A stretch of 64,000 nucleotides of DNA from Undibacterium sp. (GTDB lineage: Bacteria > Pseudomonadota > Gammaproteobacteria > Burkholderiales > Burkholderiaceae_D): assembly GCF_030651495.1 (NCBI RefSeq), contig NZ_JAUSFI010000028.1:17682-81681 (forward strand), read 5' to 3'. The notes below the pieces were generated by a model that ran no database searches, was not told the DNA's origin, and saw only the letters and a list, made by a program, of their open reading frames with translations. The translations under genes were made by a program, and so were the position numbers. Of the stretch, positions 16,766-26,596 are shown in pieces; position 1 is the stretch's first letter; every line of letters begins with the position of its first letter.

Positions 16766-18037
16766 TTATTTCATAAAAGGACCCCAGGTGGGCTCCCGAA
16801 TATCTCCGGCCTGAACCGTCAATTTTTGTTTTACCTTGCCATCGACGGAAACCACCGCCAACGAACCGCGGCGACCTGATTCTGTCGCATACATAATGTA
16901 CCGGCCATTGGGCGAAAAGCTTGGCGATTCATCTTTCACCGTATCCGACAAACGTTGCTCCTGACCACTGGCCAGATCCAGCGAATAGAGTTGGAACTTG
17001 CCTTCACGGCGCGAAATATACGCCAGTGTTTTGCCGTCGGGCGAAATACGCGGTGTTATATTATAACTCCCGCCAAAAGTGACACGTTTGGCTTCGCCTC
17101 CGGCAGCGCTCATACGGTAAATCTGCGGACCACCGCTACGATCACTTAAAAAATAAATAAACTGACCATCGGCCGAAAATTGCGGTTCAGTATCAATGCC
17201 GCTGGTCGTCGTCAAGCGTTGCAAGCCACTGCCATTCGCGTTCACCTGGTAAATTTGCGTGAGCCCGTCACGCGACAGCGAAACCGCCAACTTACTCCCG
17301 TCTGGCGACCAGGCTGGTGCAGAATTGCTGCCTTTATAATTGGCAATGACAGTACGTTCACGCGTGATTAAATTTTGTACATACACCACCGGCTTTTTGG
17401 CTTCAAACGAGACATAAGCGACCTTGGTGCCATCCGGTGACCATGCCGGTGAAATAATCGGTTCATTTGACCTGAGCGCTACCTGCACGCCCTCACCATC
17501 GGCATCGGCGATTTCCAGGCGGTATTCATTACCGGCCTTGGTAACATACGCGACACGCGTCGCAAATGCACCGCGCACGCCGATCAATTTTTCATAAATA
17601 TCGTCAGCAATCCGGTGTGCCGTCAGACGGGCGTTGGCTGGAGGCGTAGCTAAAGCAAAGCCGGACAAGGTTGATGATTTAATCGTATCGAGCAACTTAT
17701 AACGGACATCAAAACGACCGTCACTGAGTCTTTGTACGCTGCCAACCACCAACGCTTCGGCTCCGCGCGATTTCCAGTCCCCGAAATTGATTGCAGTGGT
17801 TTCAGAAATCGCTCCGCCCACCTCGATCAATTTAAAATAACCGCTACGGGCCAGATCGTCCCTGATGATCGCGGTGATTTGCTGCGGTGCGATGCCTTCA
17901 TCGGCAAACGCTGCCACCGCAATCGGCAACTGATTGGAGCCGACACCGGATACTTCCACCCGTAACTGGGCATGTGCTGCGCTCATGACGAACAAGCCCG
18001 TCAAGCTCAACACTTTAAATAGGGGAATAATTTTCAT
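16766..18037 (-). CDS. tolB: Tol-Pal system beta-propeller protein TolB
   Basis: The ATG at 18037 is preferred over an in-frame TTG one codon upstream. The 423-residue protein has a signal peptide (cleavage after SAAHA), an N-terminal domain with V-A-A-F and a C-terminal six-bladed propeller with repeats of the type P-A-W-S-P-D-G-x-x-I/V-A-Y/V-S (W-S-P-D-G-T, W-S-P-D-G-S, F-S-A-D-G-Q, I-S-P-D-G-K, F-S-P-N-G-R). TolB is the periplasmic link between TolA and Pal. It starts 6 bp after the tolA stop. Confidence 0.97.
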   Translation of the reverse strand: MKIIPLFKVLSLTGLFVMSAAHAQLRVEVSGVGSNQLPIAVAAFADEGIAPQQITAIIRDDLARSGYFKLIEVGGAISETTAINFGDWKSRGAEALVVGSVQRLSDGRFDVRYKLLDTIKSSTLSGFALATPPANARLTAHRIADDIYEKLIGVRGAFATRVAYVTKAGNEYRLEIADADGEGVQVALRSNEPIISPAWSPDGTKVAYVSFEAKKPVVYVQNLITRERTVIANYKGSNSAPAWSPDGSKLAVSLSRDGLTQIYQVNANGSGLQRLTTTSGIDTEPQFSADGQFIYFLSDRSGGPQIYRMSAAGGEAKRVTFGGSYNITPRISPDGKTLAYISRREGKFQLYSLDLASGQEQRLSDTVKDESPSFSPNGRYIMYATESGRRGSLAVVSVDGKVKQKLTVQAGDIREPTWGPFMK

Positions 18038-18043
18038 CAAATT

Positions 18044-18964
18044 TTATTCTTTCATTTTGTAAATCAGCACAATACTGTCAGGCGCCAGACCCGATTTATC
18101 TTTGGGAAACGGGACGGATTTTTCTATCCCTTTTTCTACCGCCTCATCAAAACCGGGCACGCCAGAGGACTTCAGCTTACGGATAGGGCCACGCAATGAG
18201 CCATCAGGTATCAGTTCTATCCGGTATTCAACCGTAGGATTTCCGCTGGAGTTATCCGTTGCATTAAACACCGTATTCGAGCGTACCTTGGCAGCGATAC
18301 GCGCAGCATAACTCGGGTCACCGCGATTATTACCGGTCGATTTGGCGGCATCGCCGCTACCGCCACTGCCGGCAACACTTGCTTGTCCAGTCATTCTACG
18401 CATGTTGTCTTCACGTACTTTTTCAGCCGCAGATTGCTCCTTCGCTTGCTGTGCCTTGATTTTTTGCTTATTCTCAACAAGCTGCTTTTTCTTCTCGGCG
18501 TCCTCTGCCGCGGCCTTATCAGCGGCGACTAATTTTTCTGCTTTCTTTTTCTGCTCGGCAAGTATCTCTTTTTCCAGTTTTAAGGCCTTCTCGTGCTCAG
18601 CCTTCATTTCGGCTTCCTGCTTTTGTTTTTCCAGTCGCTTACGCTTCTTTTCCTGCGCCAAGGCGATTTCAGGATCTTCTACGGGCTCGTCTACTGGTAA
18701 AACCTTTGCCGGCACAGGGGTCCGCATTTTTTCAGGTTCTGGCTGACTCAATTCTACCGGCACCGGCTTGGGTGCCGCCTCGCGGGCAGTCATATCCCAG
18801 ACCTCGGCCTCGACGGCGGTGGTTTCTTTACTCTGCCACTGCACCCCAACCCATAAAAAAACAAGCAACAATCCATGTACCAATGCGGCCAGCGTGATCG
18901 ACTGCCATTGAGCGGATGAATGGCCCGTCAAACCTGGAAGTGTATTCGAAGGAAATACTTTCAT
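18044..18964 (-). CDS. tolA: Energy-transducing protein TolA
   Basis: TolA spans the periplasm from the inner membrane and uses proton-driven movement of TolQR to act on Pal/TolB. The 306 residues show one N-terminal helix (about 24-42), a proline/glutamate segment, a long charged K/A/E-rich helical domain (about 105-195) and a C-terminal TonB-like domain (about 215-306, ending S-I-V-L-I-Y-K-M-K-E). It is separated from tolR by tamA and tamB and by a further 200-bp gap. That gap is AT-rich and may carry a second promoter. Confidence 0.95.
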   Translation of the reverse strand: MKVFPSNTLPGLTGHSSAQWQSITLAALVHGLLLVFLWVGVQWQSKETTAVEAEVWDMTAREAAPKPVPVELSQPEPEKMRTPVPAKVLPVDEPVEDPEIALAQEKKRKRLEKQKQEAEMKAEHEKALKLEKEILAEQKKKAEKLVAADKAAAEDAEKKKQLVENKQKIKAQQAKEQSAAEKVREDNMRRMTGQASVAGSGGSGDAAKSTGNNRGDPSYAARIAAKVRSNTVFNATDNSSGNPTVEYRIELIPDGSLRGPIRKLKSSGVPGFDEAVEKGIEKSVPFPKDKSGLAPDSIVLIYKMKE

Positions 18965-19165
18965 AACTTTATTAGAGTTGCCACGCTTTGCTTAGTTCCG
19001 CACAGACAGATAATTCTCTGTTCAGGCATAAATTCATCTGCCAGCGATGGTAAAACTTTCTTTACCTATTCATTTTTTATTTAATTTAATTTTTATTTGG
19101 CTTTTTGCAGGAAAAAATTATATTTTGCTTGTTTCTAGCACCTGTCTTTGTGATTAATCGCAATA

Positions 19166-22100
19166 TCAATGAAAAGAAAAAGTGTAATACACATCTATTG
19201 ATGAGTCAGTACCGGAACGTCCTATGATACTGATGCGGCGGGTCAGTTGCCAACTCAGCTTGACCGCTCCGCTGGCATCTGACAAACCCCGCTCTACCGA
19301 CAAGACCAAACCTGGCTTGAGCCGCTTGCCGACACTCACCACCTGATCACCAGAGGAGGAACTGACCGACGTCGCACCTGCCACGGTCTGGCCTGGCAGT
19401 TTAGAACCGCCGCCAATGTCAGCAGCCCCGACCGAAAACTCATCAAAACCCAAGCCTTGTACAATGTCGCGCGGAATATTTCGACTGCCGTCACCGCCAA
19501 AAATCGCACCTGCCGCCGACATCAGTACGCTGGCATCATTGCCCGCAATTTGATTCGACCCACGTCCCAGTACCAACCAGGAAAGCTTATCCGCATCCGG
19601 TACACTGGGCTCAGAAACCAAGCGCACCTGAGGTGCAGAAACCGTTCCGACGATTTCCACTCCAGCCTCCACTTCCAGCCCGGTGCGAAGCGCACGAATG
19701 TTCAAACCCGGATTGCTCGGCGAACCTTGAAAATTCAAAATCCCCCGATCGATCGCCAATTGTTGCCCATAGCCTTCATAAACGCCCCCTACGGTGCGAA
19801 TCGAACCGCTTGCTTGCAAGGGGCCGCCATCGTTGCTGCGTAAGCGTATCGTCCCCGCCAACGAGGTATCGAGTCCGCTTCCGGTGAATACGAATCTGGG
19901 TCCCATATCAAAGCTGACATCGACACGGGTTTTGATGCCTTTTTTCTCTTCCACTACGTCACTTTCCTGCGCGCCATTTTTTCCTTTTGCGCGCTTTACA
20001 ATGACATCGCTGGACAAACTCGGCGGCGGCGACTTAGGCAGCTTAAAGTAAGCCCCATCCGTACTTATTTTTCCGGTCAGCGCCCAAATGTCACTGGTTT
20101 GATTAATGGATGCCTGTCCACTCACCACCAGCCATCGGTCTTTACGCTGCAATAGTGGGAATTGTTGAAATTGCGCCTGGATGGTACCGCTATGCTGGCT
20201 GAAATCGATCTCGCCGGAAGCCGTCAGCTCCCCTTTTTGCCCTATCCAGTTGATGTCACGGAAACGGGCGTGGGCTGGCATGCTCGACACTTTATTGCTA
20301 AATTGCAGCTGCGTGAGCTTGATATGTTTTTCATCCAACTGGGCACTCAAGATGCCATTGGGCAATAACAACCCTTCCGAAGCGAATGCTAGTTCCAGCT
20401 CGCGACCTTCAATTTGCGCCTGGTATTTTGGCGAACTGATGATGCCACCTAGCTTGGCATCAACTTTTAATTTGCCTTTCAATGCCAGGCTCGGATTGAG
20501 CCAAGGACCGAGCCATTGTAAATCGGGCACATCAGCCCGCAAATCGCCATCAAGCGCCGCGTCGGCGGGGAGCGTCCACAAGTCCAATTTTTTTCTTAAC
20601 TGTGAATTGGCTTTCAACTGCCAGATTCCTAAACGCGCACCAACCGCATCCAGTTGCAAGGAGACCCGTTCGGCGTCGCTTCCTGCGATCAGTCCGCCAA
20701 GTCCCAGACGTAATTTCAAATCGCTCACACCCAGTGCAAAAGGCTTGCCAGTCCCATCCACGTCGTTGACACGGATATCACCGCTTTGCCGTTGCATATG
20801 AAGCTCACCGCGCACATTCTCTTTTAACTGGATATCCCAGTCGGCATTGACCTGTAAATCGCCACTCACCGCAGTTTGTGGCTTGATCAAATTAAACAGC
20901 TCAACCAATCTGACATCACTCATTTTGCCACGCGTTTTGATGTTGCCGGGCATCCATTCAAATTGTTCCAGTGCCAGCTTACCCAAAGCGCCGCTAAATT
21001 GCGCACGACCCATATGCACCGCCTGTTTTTCTGCATCTAGCTGCATGGGTTCCAATAATTGAAGATCAGGATTACCGCTCAGCGTCAAACGTGCAATCTG
21101 GCCACTCCATTTTGAGCTCTTTCCAGCCAGTGCCTTCAAACCGCCCGATGCGACCATAGACAGTTGACGTGCTGCATTAAAACGCGCGTTCAGGTCGATC
21201 TGGTGCGCATCACGCCGCCCCTTGATGGTCAATCCTAGCTGTTCCGCTAGAAGTGGCAATTTTTTAGCCGGCGGATGCTCTGCCGATTTGGCTGTCGGAG
21301 TCCCGGGCGATTGTGTATTTTTTTCTACCTCGGGGATATTCGCCCTGAACTCTTGTACTGATAATTCGGCATTGATGGCACCGTGCACATCATTTTCGAA
21401 GTCAATTTTGGCACTCAGCTTATCCAGACGTAATTGCTGTTCTATTCCTATCCCTTGCGCTGTTAAAGTGAGCTTGCCGGCGGGTACAGCCAGCGTTCCA
21501 CGTAAATGTGCTTCTGCCTGGACGCTACCGGTCAGGCTAGTGCCAAATAAAGGCGACAGCGCTGGCATATCCGGTGCATCTAATTTAATGATCAGCTCAC
21601 CTTTATCACTGCCCCACACGCCATGTGCGTTGACCGTATTTTTACCCCAACGAAGATCCATTTTTTGCACCGACAAAGCGGCATCTTCCTGCCAACTTGC
21701 CGTCATCAAACCCGACAGCATCTGTCCGGCATAGTTGCCCTGTAAGCGAGACACTTGAGCATTCAACATCAATGCAGGTTTCAGCCGTCCGTGCAAAGAG
21801 ACATCGGCATCGATGCGCCCGGCAGGGACTGTCAGCCAGCGTGAGGGATCAAAACGCTGCAATACACCTTGAAAACTGAAGTCTTGTTTATCTGCAAGAT
21901 TAATTTCCCCCTGCCCTTGCGCACGCGAATCTGCCGCAAGCAATTCGAAGCGGGTTAATTTTAGTACAGCAGTTTCGCCAGTACCTGCCAGTTGATAACT
22001 AGCTTCAGCGTTCAGACTGGCGCGCGGATCACGCAATTGGGTTTGAATCGTCAATAAGGTCGTGGCATTCTTATTGACGAGGGCATCGGCGCGCGCCTGT

Positions 22101-23458
22101 GCGTGGATCGCACCACTGATTTGGGTGGGACGGATGCGGCTGTCGAGTTGTGCCAGATTGATGCCCGACAAATCAAAACTTGATTCGACCAAAGGCAATC
22201 CTGTTGCTGGCAATACTATGCTTGCGTCACCGCGAATCACTCCATTTCCGGGCAACTGTACGCGTGTATTTTTAAGCGTAATCAGTGCGTTCGACCAGTG
22301 TAAATCCGATCGTAACGCAAGCACCGGCAACCCCTGCTGATCAATACGAGCAGGCTGGGTGTTTTCTAACATGACACTGCCGACTAAGGCATCGACAGGC
22401 GAGATTGGTTTTTTTGATCGTATTTCTGCAACTGCTGACCGAGTTGCTGACTGAGTTGCTAACTGCACTGAAGGCTGCGCTTGCAAATTTGCCTGAATAT
22501 TCAAGCGCGCGTGCGGTGCGGTCGCAGAAAAATCCGCTGGATTCAAGCCGGTTATATTGGCCTGTAAAGAGCGTAAAGGCTGGGTTGAAAACGCCGTAAT
22601 CTCAGCGCTGAAACCGCCTTGCAGTACGGGAATCGCAGCCCCTGTGGCACTGATGGCGGCACCGTTACTCACGGCGTCACTGAGAGCCTTCGCCTGGATC
22701 GATAATTTTTCCAGTGATCCCTGCAAAGTGCCGGTCACGCCCAAATTTGGAATGGTTTTATGCACTTGCCCGACGTAACTGAACTGTCCCTGCAACTGAA
22801 ATGGTTTACTGCTAGCCATCTGCGCCTGCAATTGCAGCTTACCCCATGGTGAAGTCAGCGCAGTATGGATGGCATGCTGTAAAAGAGTTGAGTCAAGTTG
22901 TGCCGAAATGGCACTCAGTTGCAGCGTTGGCAGTTCGCTGCCATCACTTTGTAAGGCGGCAAAGGAAAGCCGTCCGATCTCAATATGTTTTACATTGAGC
23001 GTCACGGGCAAGCGCAAATCTGCGGGCAACTGAGCAGGCGTCGAGTTCGGTGTGCTAGCGATTTTGAGCGAGGCGATCGACAGGGTATCAACTTCTAATT
23101 TACCAGCCAGCAGCGAGCGCGGTTGCCATACCAGCTTTACCCCACTGGCAAGCAGCCGGGTATTTTTACTGAGATAAGATAACTCATCGATCTGCAATTC
23201 GTCTGCCAGCCTGCCACTGACTGCCGTCACTTTCAGGGCGCCGCCAGCGGCTGACTGCGCCAATTTCAGCAGTGCCCGGCTGCCGGCTTGGCTCCAGTAC
23301 ATCCATCCCAAAGTCAGCAATAAAATGGCGATCAGCGTAGCTAGGACTGCCAGCGCGCGCCAGATAGTCCGCGCTGAACCTGGCCGCGTCTTGACTGCAA
23401 GCGTCTCGGGCATTGTGCTTGCTCCAGACACTTCGGTGGTATTTTCGGGCAAACTCAT
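19166..23458 (-). CDS. tamB: Translocation and assembly module protein TamB
   Basis: This 1430-residue AsmA/TamB-type protein is anchored in the inner membrane by one helix (about 30-55). The middle is a long series of beta-rich repeats that build a lipid-conducting groove, and the C-terminal DUF490 domain (about 1080-1430) ends in aromatic Y-Y-T-F-S-F-H. The final segment has V-G-K-R-L-K-P-G-L-V-L-S-V-E-R-G-L. TamB works with TamA in outer-membrane protein assembly and, as an AsmA-like protein, in phospholipid transport. It follows tamA by 17 bp. Its position inside the tol operon is unusual. Confidence 0.95.
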   Translation of the reverse strand: MSLPENTTEVSGASTMPETLAVKTRPGSARTIWRALAVLATLIAILLLTLGWMYWSQAGSRALLKLAQSAAGGALKVTAVSGRLADELQIDELSYLSKNTRLLASGVKLVWQPRSLLAGKLEVDTLSIASLKIASTPNSTPAQLPADLRLPVTLNVKHIEIGRLSFAALQSDGSELPTLQLSAISAQLDSTLLQHAIHTALTSPWGKLQLQAQMASSKPFQLQGQFSYVGQVHKTIPNLGVTGTLQGSLEKLSIQAKALSDAVSNGAAISATGAAIPVLQGGFSAEITAFSTQPLRSLQANITGLNPADFSATAPHARLNIQANLQAQPSVQLATQSATRSAVAEIRSKKPISPVDALVGSVMLENTQPARIDQQGLPVLALRSDLHWSNALITLKNTRVQLPGNGVIRGDASIVLPATGLPLVESSFDLSGINLAQLDSRIRPTQISGAIHAQARADALVNKNATTLLTIQTQLRDPRASLNAEASYQLAGTGETAVLKLTRFELLAADSRAQGQGEINLADKQDFSFQGVLQRFDPSRWLTVPAGRIDADVSLHGRLKPALMLNAQVSRLQGNYAGQMLSGLMTASWQEDAALSVQKMDLRWGKNTVNAHGVWGSDKGELIIKLDAPDMPALSPLFGTSLTGSVQAEAHLRGTLAVPAGKLTLTAQGIGIEQQLRLDKLSAKIDFENDVHGAINAELSVQEFRANIPEVEKNTQSPGTPTAKSAEHPPAKKLPLLAEQLGLTIKGRRDAHQIDLNARFNAARQLSMVASGGLKALAGKSSKWSGQIARLTLSGNPDLQLLEPMQLDAEKQAVHMGRAQFSGALGKLALEQFEWMPGNIKTRGKMSDVRLVELFNLIKPQTAVSGDLQVNADWDIQLKENVRGELHMQRQSGDIRVNDVDGTGKPFALGVSDLKLRLGLGGLIAGSDAERVSLQLDAVGARLGIWQLKANSQLRKKLDLWTLPADAALDGDLRADVPDLQWLGPWLNPSLALKGKLKVDAKLGGIISSPKYQAQIEGRELELAFASEGLLLPNGILSAQLDEKHIKLTQLQFSNKVSSMPAHARFRDINWIGQKGELTASGEIDFSQHSGTIQAQFQQFPLLQRKDRWLVVSGQASINQTSDIWALTGKISTDGAYFKLPKSPPPSLSSDVIVKRAKGKNGAQESDVVEEKKGIKTRVDVSFDMGPRFVFTGSGLDTSLAGTIRLRSNDGGPLQASGSIRTVGGVYEGYGQQLAIDRGILNFQGSPSNPGLNIRALRTGLEVEAGVEIVGTVSAPQVRLVSEPSVPDADKLSWLVLGRGSNQIAGNDASVLMSAAGAIFGGDGSRNIPRDIVQGLGFDEFSVGAADIGGGSKLPGQTVAGATSVSSSSGDQVVSVGKRLKPGLVLSVERGLSDASGAVKLSWQLTRRISIIGRSGTDSSIDVYYTFSFH

Positions 23459-23475
23459 CTTATTTATGGCTCAAC

Positions 23476-25347
23476 TTAAAATGCGATCGCAATAGAGAAA
23501 TCCAGTCGGAATTTTTGCACCTGCTTGGCATAGGCTAAATCCAGCGCTATCGGACCAGCCGGTGTCTTGTATCTGGCACCGACACCAAACGCCTGTTTCG
23601 CACTGTGTTCACGCCAACTATCTGCCGCATCACCTAGATCCATAAACACGGCGCTACCCCAGGTTGGATTGAGCCAATGGACATATTCAGCACTGGCAAC
23701 CGCCATCACACGTCCACCCGTAACACCACCTGGATGTTGCACACCCAGGCTCTGGTAGGTATAACCGCGCACAGTCGTGCTGCCACCGGTGCGAAACAGA
23801 TAATCTTCCGGTATCCCCTCAGAACCTTGGGAAAATATTTGGCCAAGCTCTGCACGCAACAGAAGATTGTCGCGCAAGCCCACTGGTATCCAACGCTGGT
23901 ATTTTCCAACCACGCGAATAAAGCGCTGATCCGAAACCAATGCTTTTTCGGAGATGGCAAAATCAATTTGCGCGATCTGGCCCTTACGCGGGGCAAAACT
24001 ATCGTCCACATCGCGCCAGGTCCAGCCGACCGTACCGACCAGTGCTCTCCTAAAATGCTGTGCCTCGCCATTCAGCTGAGTACTTTCCAGCGTCAAATTC
24101 ACGCCCAACCTTTGCTCCAGATGAGCACGGGTAGTGCTGCGTTTGACACCAATGGCAGAGCGTGACTGCCGCAGTCCAGCGACATTCGAATGATCGACCA
24201 GCACCCCGAAAGAATCTAACTGATCACTTTCACGTGGTGGGAAATACAGGTCGGCATAGGCCAGCTGGCGTTTTTGCTCGACCCGAATGGCACTGCGTAA
24301 ATCCCATGCTTTTTCGAGAACATTGCGATCGCGGTAAGTCAATTCGGTTCTAAAACCGGTATTGGTACTGTAACCGACACCCAAAGCAAGATCTCTTGAT
24401 TGCCGCTCCACCACATTCACCTCGACCGGCACTGCGTCCGCTTTGGTTGGATCGGGATCAACACTGATCGCGACAGTAGAAAAATAAGCTGAGTTTTGCA
24501 AAAAACGCTGGTATTCCAATAAGCGTGTCCTGGAATACGGTTCACCTTTTTTGGGCGGATTATATCGATTCAGCAACCAGGGCGGATAGCGCTGCAGACC
24601 AGTAATGTTCATATCGCCCAAAGTAAATGGTGGACCACTGTCGATCTCCAGCGCCAGCGTAGCGCTATGATTTTCCACATCAATGGTGGCGCTGCTATCT
24701 CCGATAGAGGCTGCTGCATAAGACTCAGAACGCAAATTTTCTGTCAGCTGATTTTTCGCCTGCACCCAGTCGTTATCGCGAAAAGGCGCGGCACGCGGCA
24801 ATGACCAACTCGCGATCACGCTATCGCGTCGCTTAACCGCCTGAGCCTGCCCTGTATTGGCCGCATCCGCCAAGGCACCTGAAAACTTCAGATTCACCTC
24901 CTGCACCACGGTTCTTTGCCCGGCATCGATATTGATCTGGATCACAGCGGCATTTTCGGCCAGTTTTTCAAACCGGATCAGGGGAGAAAAGTAGCCTTCT
25001 GTCGACAGGATAGAGGCGATCGCCGTACGCAATTTTCGCAACACGCCCGGGGTCAGACTTTGCGCCTCGGAGGAAGAAGACAGTTCAGGGATGTGTTGTT
25101 GCAATAGGCTCAACCAATCACCGTTGGCCGAACCAATCCGAAAACGTGTCAGTTGGGTCGAACCTATCAAGACCGTGTCACTGTCGAGCTCTGGCTCTTC
25201 ATCCGGCGCGCTCAGCTGCGCACTGGCATTGCTTACCTGAGTCTCTTGCCGATCCTTAACCTCTTGCTGTTCCGCCGCCAAACATCCACCAAACGACAGC
25301 AACAGCAGCACTGCTGAGGTGAAGGTTGAAAAACGCGGATGCTTCAC
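23476..25347 (-). CDS. tamA: Outer-membrane assembly factor TamA
   Basis: This 623-residue Omp85-family protein has a signal peptide (to about residue 25), three POTRA domains (about 70-330) and a 16-stranded barrel from about 335 to the end (A-I-A-F terminus). The lid-lock-like V-R-G-Y-T-Y-Q-S motif and the F-R-T-G-G-S-T-T segment are clear. It starts with GTG, and that codon overlaps the tolR stop (GTGA), which argues for translational coupling to the tol operon. TamA pairs with TamB to insert certain outer-membrane proteins. Confidence 0.95.
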   Translation of the reverse strand: MKHPRFSTFTSAVLLLLSFGGCLAAEQQEVKDRQETQVSNASAQLSAPDEEPELDSDTVLIGSTQLTRFRIGSANGDWLSLLQQHIPELSSSSEAQSLTPGVLRKLRTAIASILSTEGYFSPLIRFEKLAENAAVIQINIDAGQRTVVQEVNLKFSGALADAANTGQAQAVKRRDSVIASWSLPRAAPFRDNDWVQAKNQLTENLRSESYAAASIGDSSATIDVENHSATLALEIDSGPPFTLGDMNITGLQRYPPWLLNRYNPPKKGEPYSRTRLLEYQRFLQNSAYFSTVAISVDPDPTKADAVPVEVNVVERQSRDLALGVGYSTNTGFRTELTYRDRNVLEKAWDLRSAIRVEQKRQLAYADLYFPPRESDQLDSFGVLVDHSNVAGLRQSRSAIGVKRSTTRAHLEQRLGVNLTLESTQLNGEAQHFRRALVGTVGWTWRDVDDSFAPRKGQIAQIDFAISEKALVSDQRFIRVVGKYQRWIPVGLRDNLLLRAELGQIFSQGSEGIPEDYLFRTGGSTTVRGYTYQSLGVQHPGGVTGGRVMAVASAEYVHWLNPTWGSAVFMDLGDAADSWREHSAKQAFGVGARYKTPAGPIALDLAYAKQVQKFRLDFSIAIAF

Positions 25348-25775
25348 TTGGTGGCCAATCCTACCCGATTGATACCGAGTTTTTTGGCTTCAGAAATGAC
25401 TTGAATCACCTCATCATATTTGATCTCTTTATCTGCCGACACCAGCACTGACAGTTCTGGTTTAGCGTCATGATACTCACGTAATTTTTTCATCAATTGC
25501 TTGCGATCGGCGGCACTTTCTTTATTCTCGCCATGACTGCTGCCCTTGCTATTGAGACTGATCGTCGAAGATGCATCCGGCTTTAGGGAGATTTCTATAT
25601 AGTCGCTGGGAGGTTGCGTCGATTGCCCCGCAGTCGGCAGATTGATCACACTGGGGTTGGTCATCGGTGCCGCCACCATAAAAATCACCAGCAATACCAG
25701 CATCACGTCGATGTAAGGCACTACATTGATTTCAGCCTTGAATTTGCGTTTACGTTCGCCACGCAGATAACTCAT
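25344..25775 (-). CDS. tolR: Tol-Pal inner-membrane protein TolR
   Basis: This 143-residue ExbD/TolR-family protein has one membrane helix (about 18-38) containing the essential aspartate in V-P-Y-I-D-V-M-L (D23, the same number as in E. coli TolR) and a periplasmic domain ending I-N-R-V-G-L-A-T-K. TolQR form the proton channel that energises TolA. It begins 26 bp after tolQ. Its stop is shared with the GTG start of tamA rather than leading to tolA as usual. Confidence 0.96.
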   Translation of the reverse strand: MSYLRGERKRKFKAEINVVPYIDVMLVLLVIFMVAAPMTNPSVINLPTAGQSTQPPSDYIEISLKPDASSTISLNSKGSSHGENKESAADRKQLMKKLREYHDAKPELSVLVSADKEIKYDEVIQVISEAKKLGINRVGLATK

Positions 25776-25801
25776 GCAGACTCATTCATTTTCATCGATT
25801 T

Positions 25802-26497
25802 TTAGCGTGATTGTCTTTGCAGAATATTCGAGAACTCTTCGATGAAGGTCTCGAAATGAATCGCGAGCCGATCTATTTCATGGGTGTAACGGTTATACGC
25901 CAGCACCGCCGGTATCGCGGCAAACAGGCCGATCGCGGTCGCAATCAAGGCTTCGGCAATGCCTGGTGCCACCGCAGCCAGGGTCGCTTGCTGCACGTTG
26001 GCCAAACCGCGAAAGGCATTCATGATGCCCCAGACCGTACCGAACAAGCCCACATACGGCGAGACGGAACCGACCGAGGCGAGAAACGACAAGTGTGTTT
26101 CCAGCACATCCATCTCGCGCTGGTAGGCCGCTCGCATGGCACGGCGGGCACCATCGAGCATGGCACCGGCGTCCAGCGTCGCCTTGGTGGCGGCTTTGAC
26201 TTTATGATACTCGTTCATGCCCGCTTCAAAAATACGTTCCAGCGCACCAGTCTTATCATGGCTGGCGCGGCGGTTAGATGACGCCAGCTGATACAACTCG
26301 ACCAGACTGCCGCCCGACCAGAAGTTACGTTCAAATTCTTCAGTTTGCGCACGCGCTTTTTTGATCGCAAACATTTTACTGAAAATATAGGTCCAGCTGG
26401 TCAGCGACACGACCAGCAGCAGCAGCAGCACCAACTGCACCAACAACGAGGCATTGGCAATCAGGGTAATAAACGACAAATCTTGAGTAGCGGTCAT
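25802..26497 (-). CDS. tolQ: Tol-Pal inner-membrane protein TolQ
   Basis: This 231-residue MotA/ExbB/TolQ-type protein has three membrane helices (about 15-40, 135-155, 170-195) and the conserved P-Y-V-G-L-F-G-T-V-W-G-I-M and G-I-A-E-A-L-I-A-T-A-I-G-L-F-A-A-I-P-A segments. It forms the proton channel with TolR. The ribosome site is weak (AACAAGCC). The leader contains a hairpin and short repeats that separate it from ybgC. Confidence 0.96.
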   Translation of the reverse strand: MTATQDLSFITLIANASLLVQLVLLLLLVVSLTSWTYIFSKMFAIKKARAQTEEFERNFWSGGSLVELYQLASSNRRASHDKTGALERIFEAGMNEYHKVKAATKATLDAGAMLDGARRAMRAAYQREMDVLETHLSFLASVGSVSPYVGLFGTVWGIMNAFRGLANVQQATLAAVAPGIAEALIATAIGLFAAIPAVLAYNRYTHEIDRLAIHFETFIEEFSNILQRQSR

Positions 26498-26516
26498 GGC
26501 TTGTTTATCTTTTTGC

Positions 26517-26586
26517 GTAATAGATGTAATAGAAGATGTAATAGACGTAATAGAAAATGAGGGAGTCGCCTATTTCATCGGCTCCC
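26517..26586 (-). promoter_or_regulatory. Hairpin and short tandem repeats between ybgC and tolQ
   Basis: The stem GGGAGTCG/CGGCTCCC (26561-26586, one G-T pair in RNA) is followed on the minus strand by CATTTTC and then four copies of TCTATTAC at 9-12-9 bp spacing (26517-26554). The stem could be an attenuator or weak terminator between ybgC and tolQ. The repeats are prone to slippage, so spacing may vary between strains. Confidence 0.5.
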
Positions 26587-26596
26587 TTTGAATACA

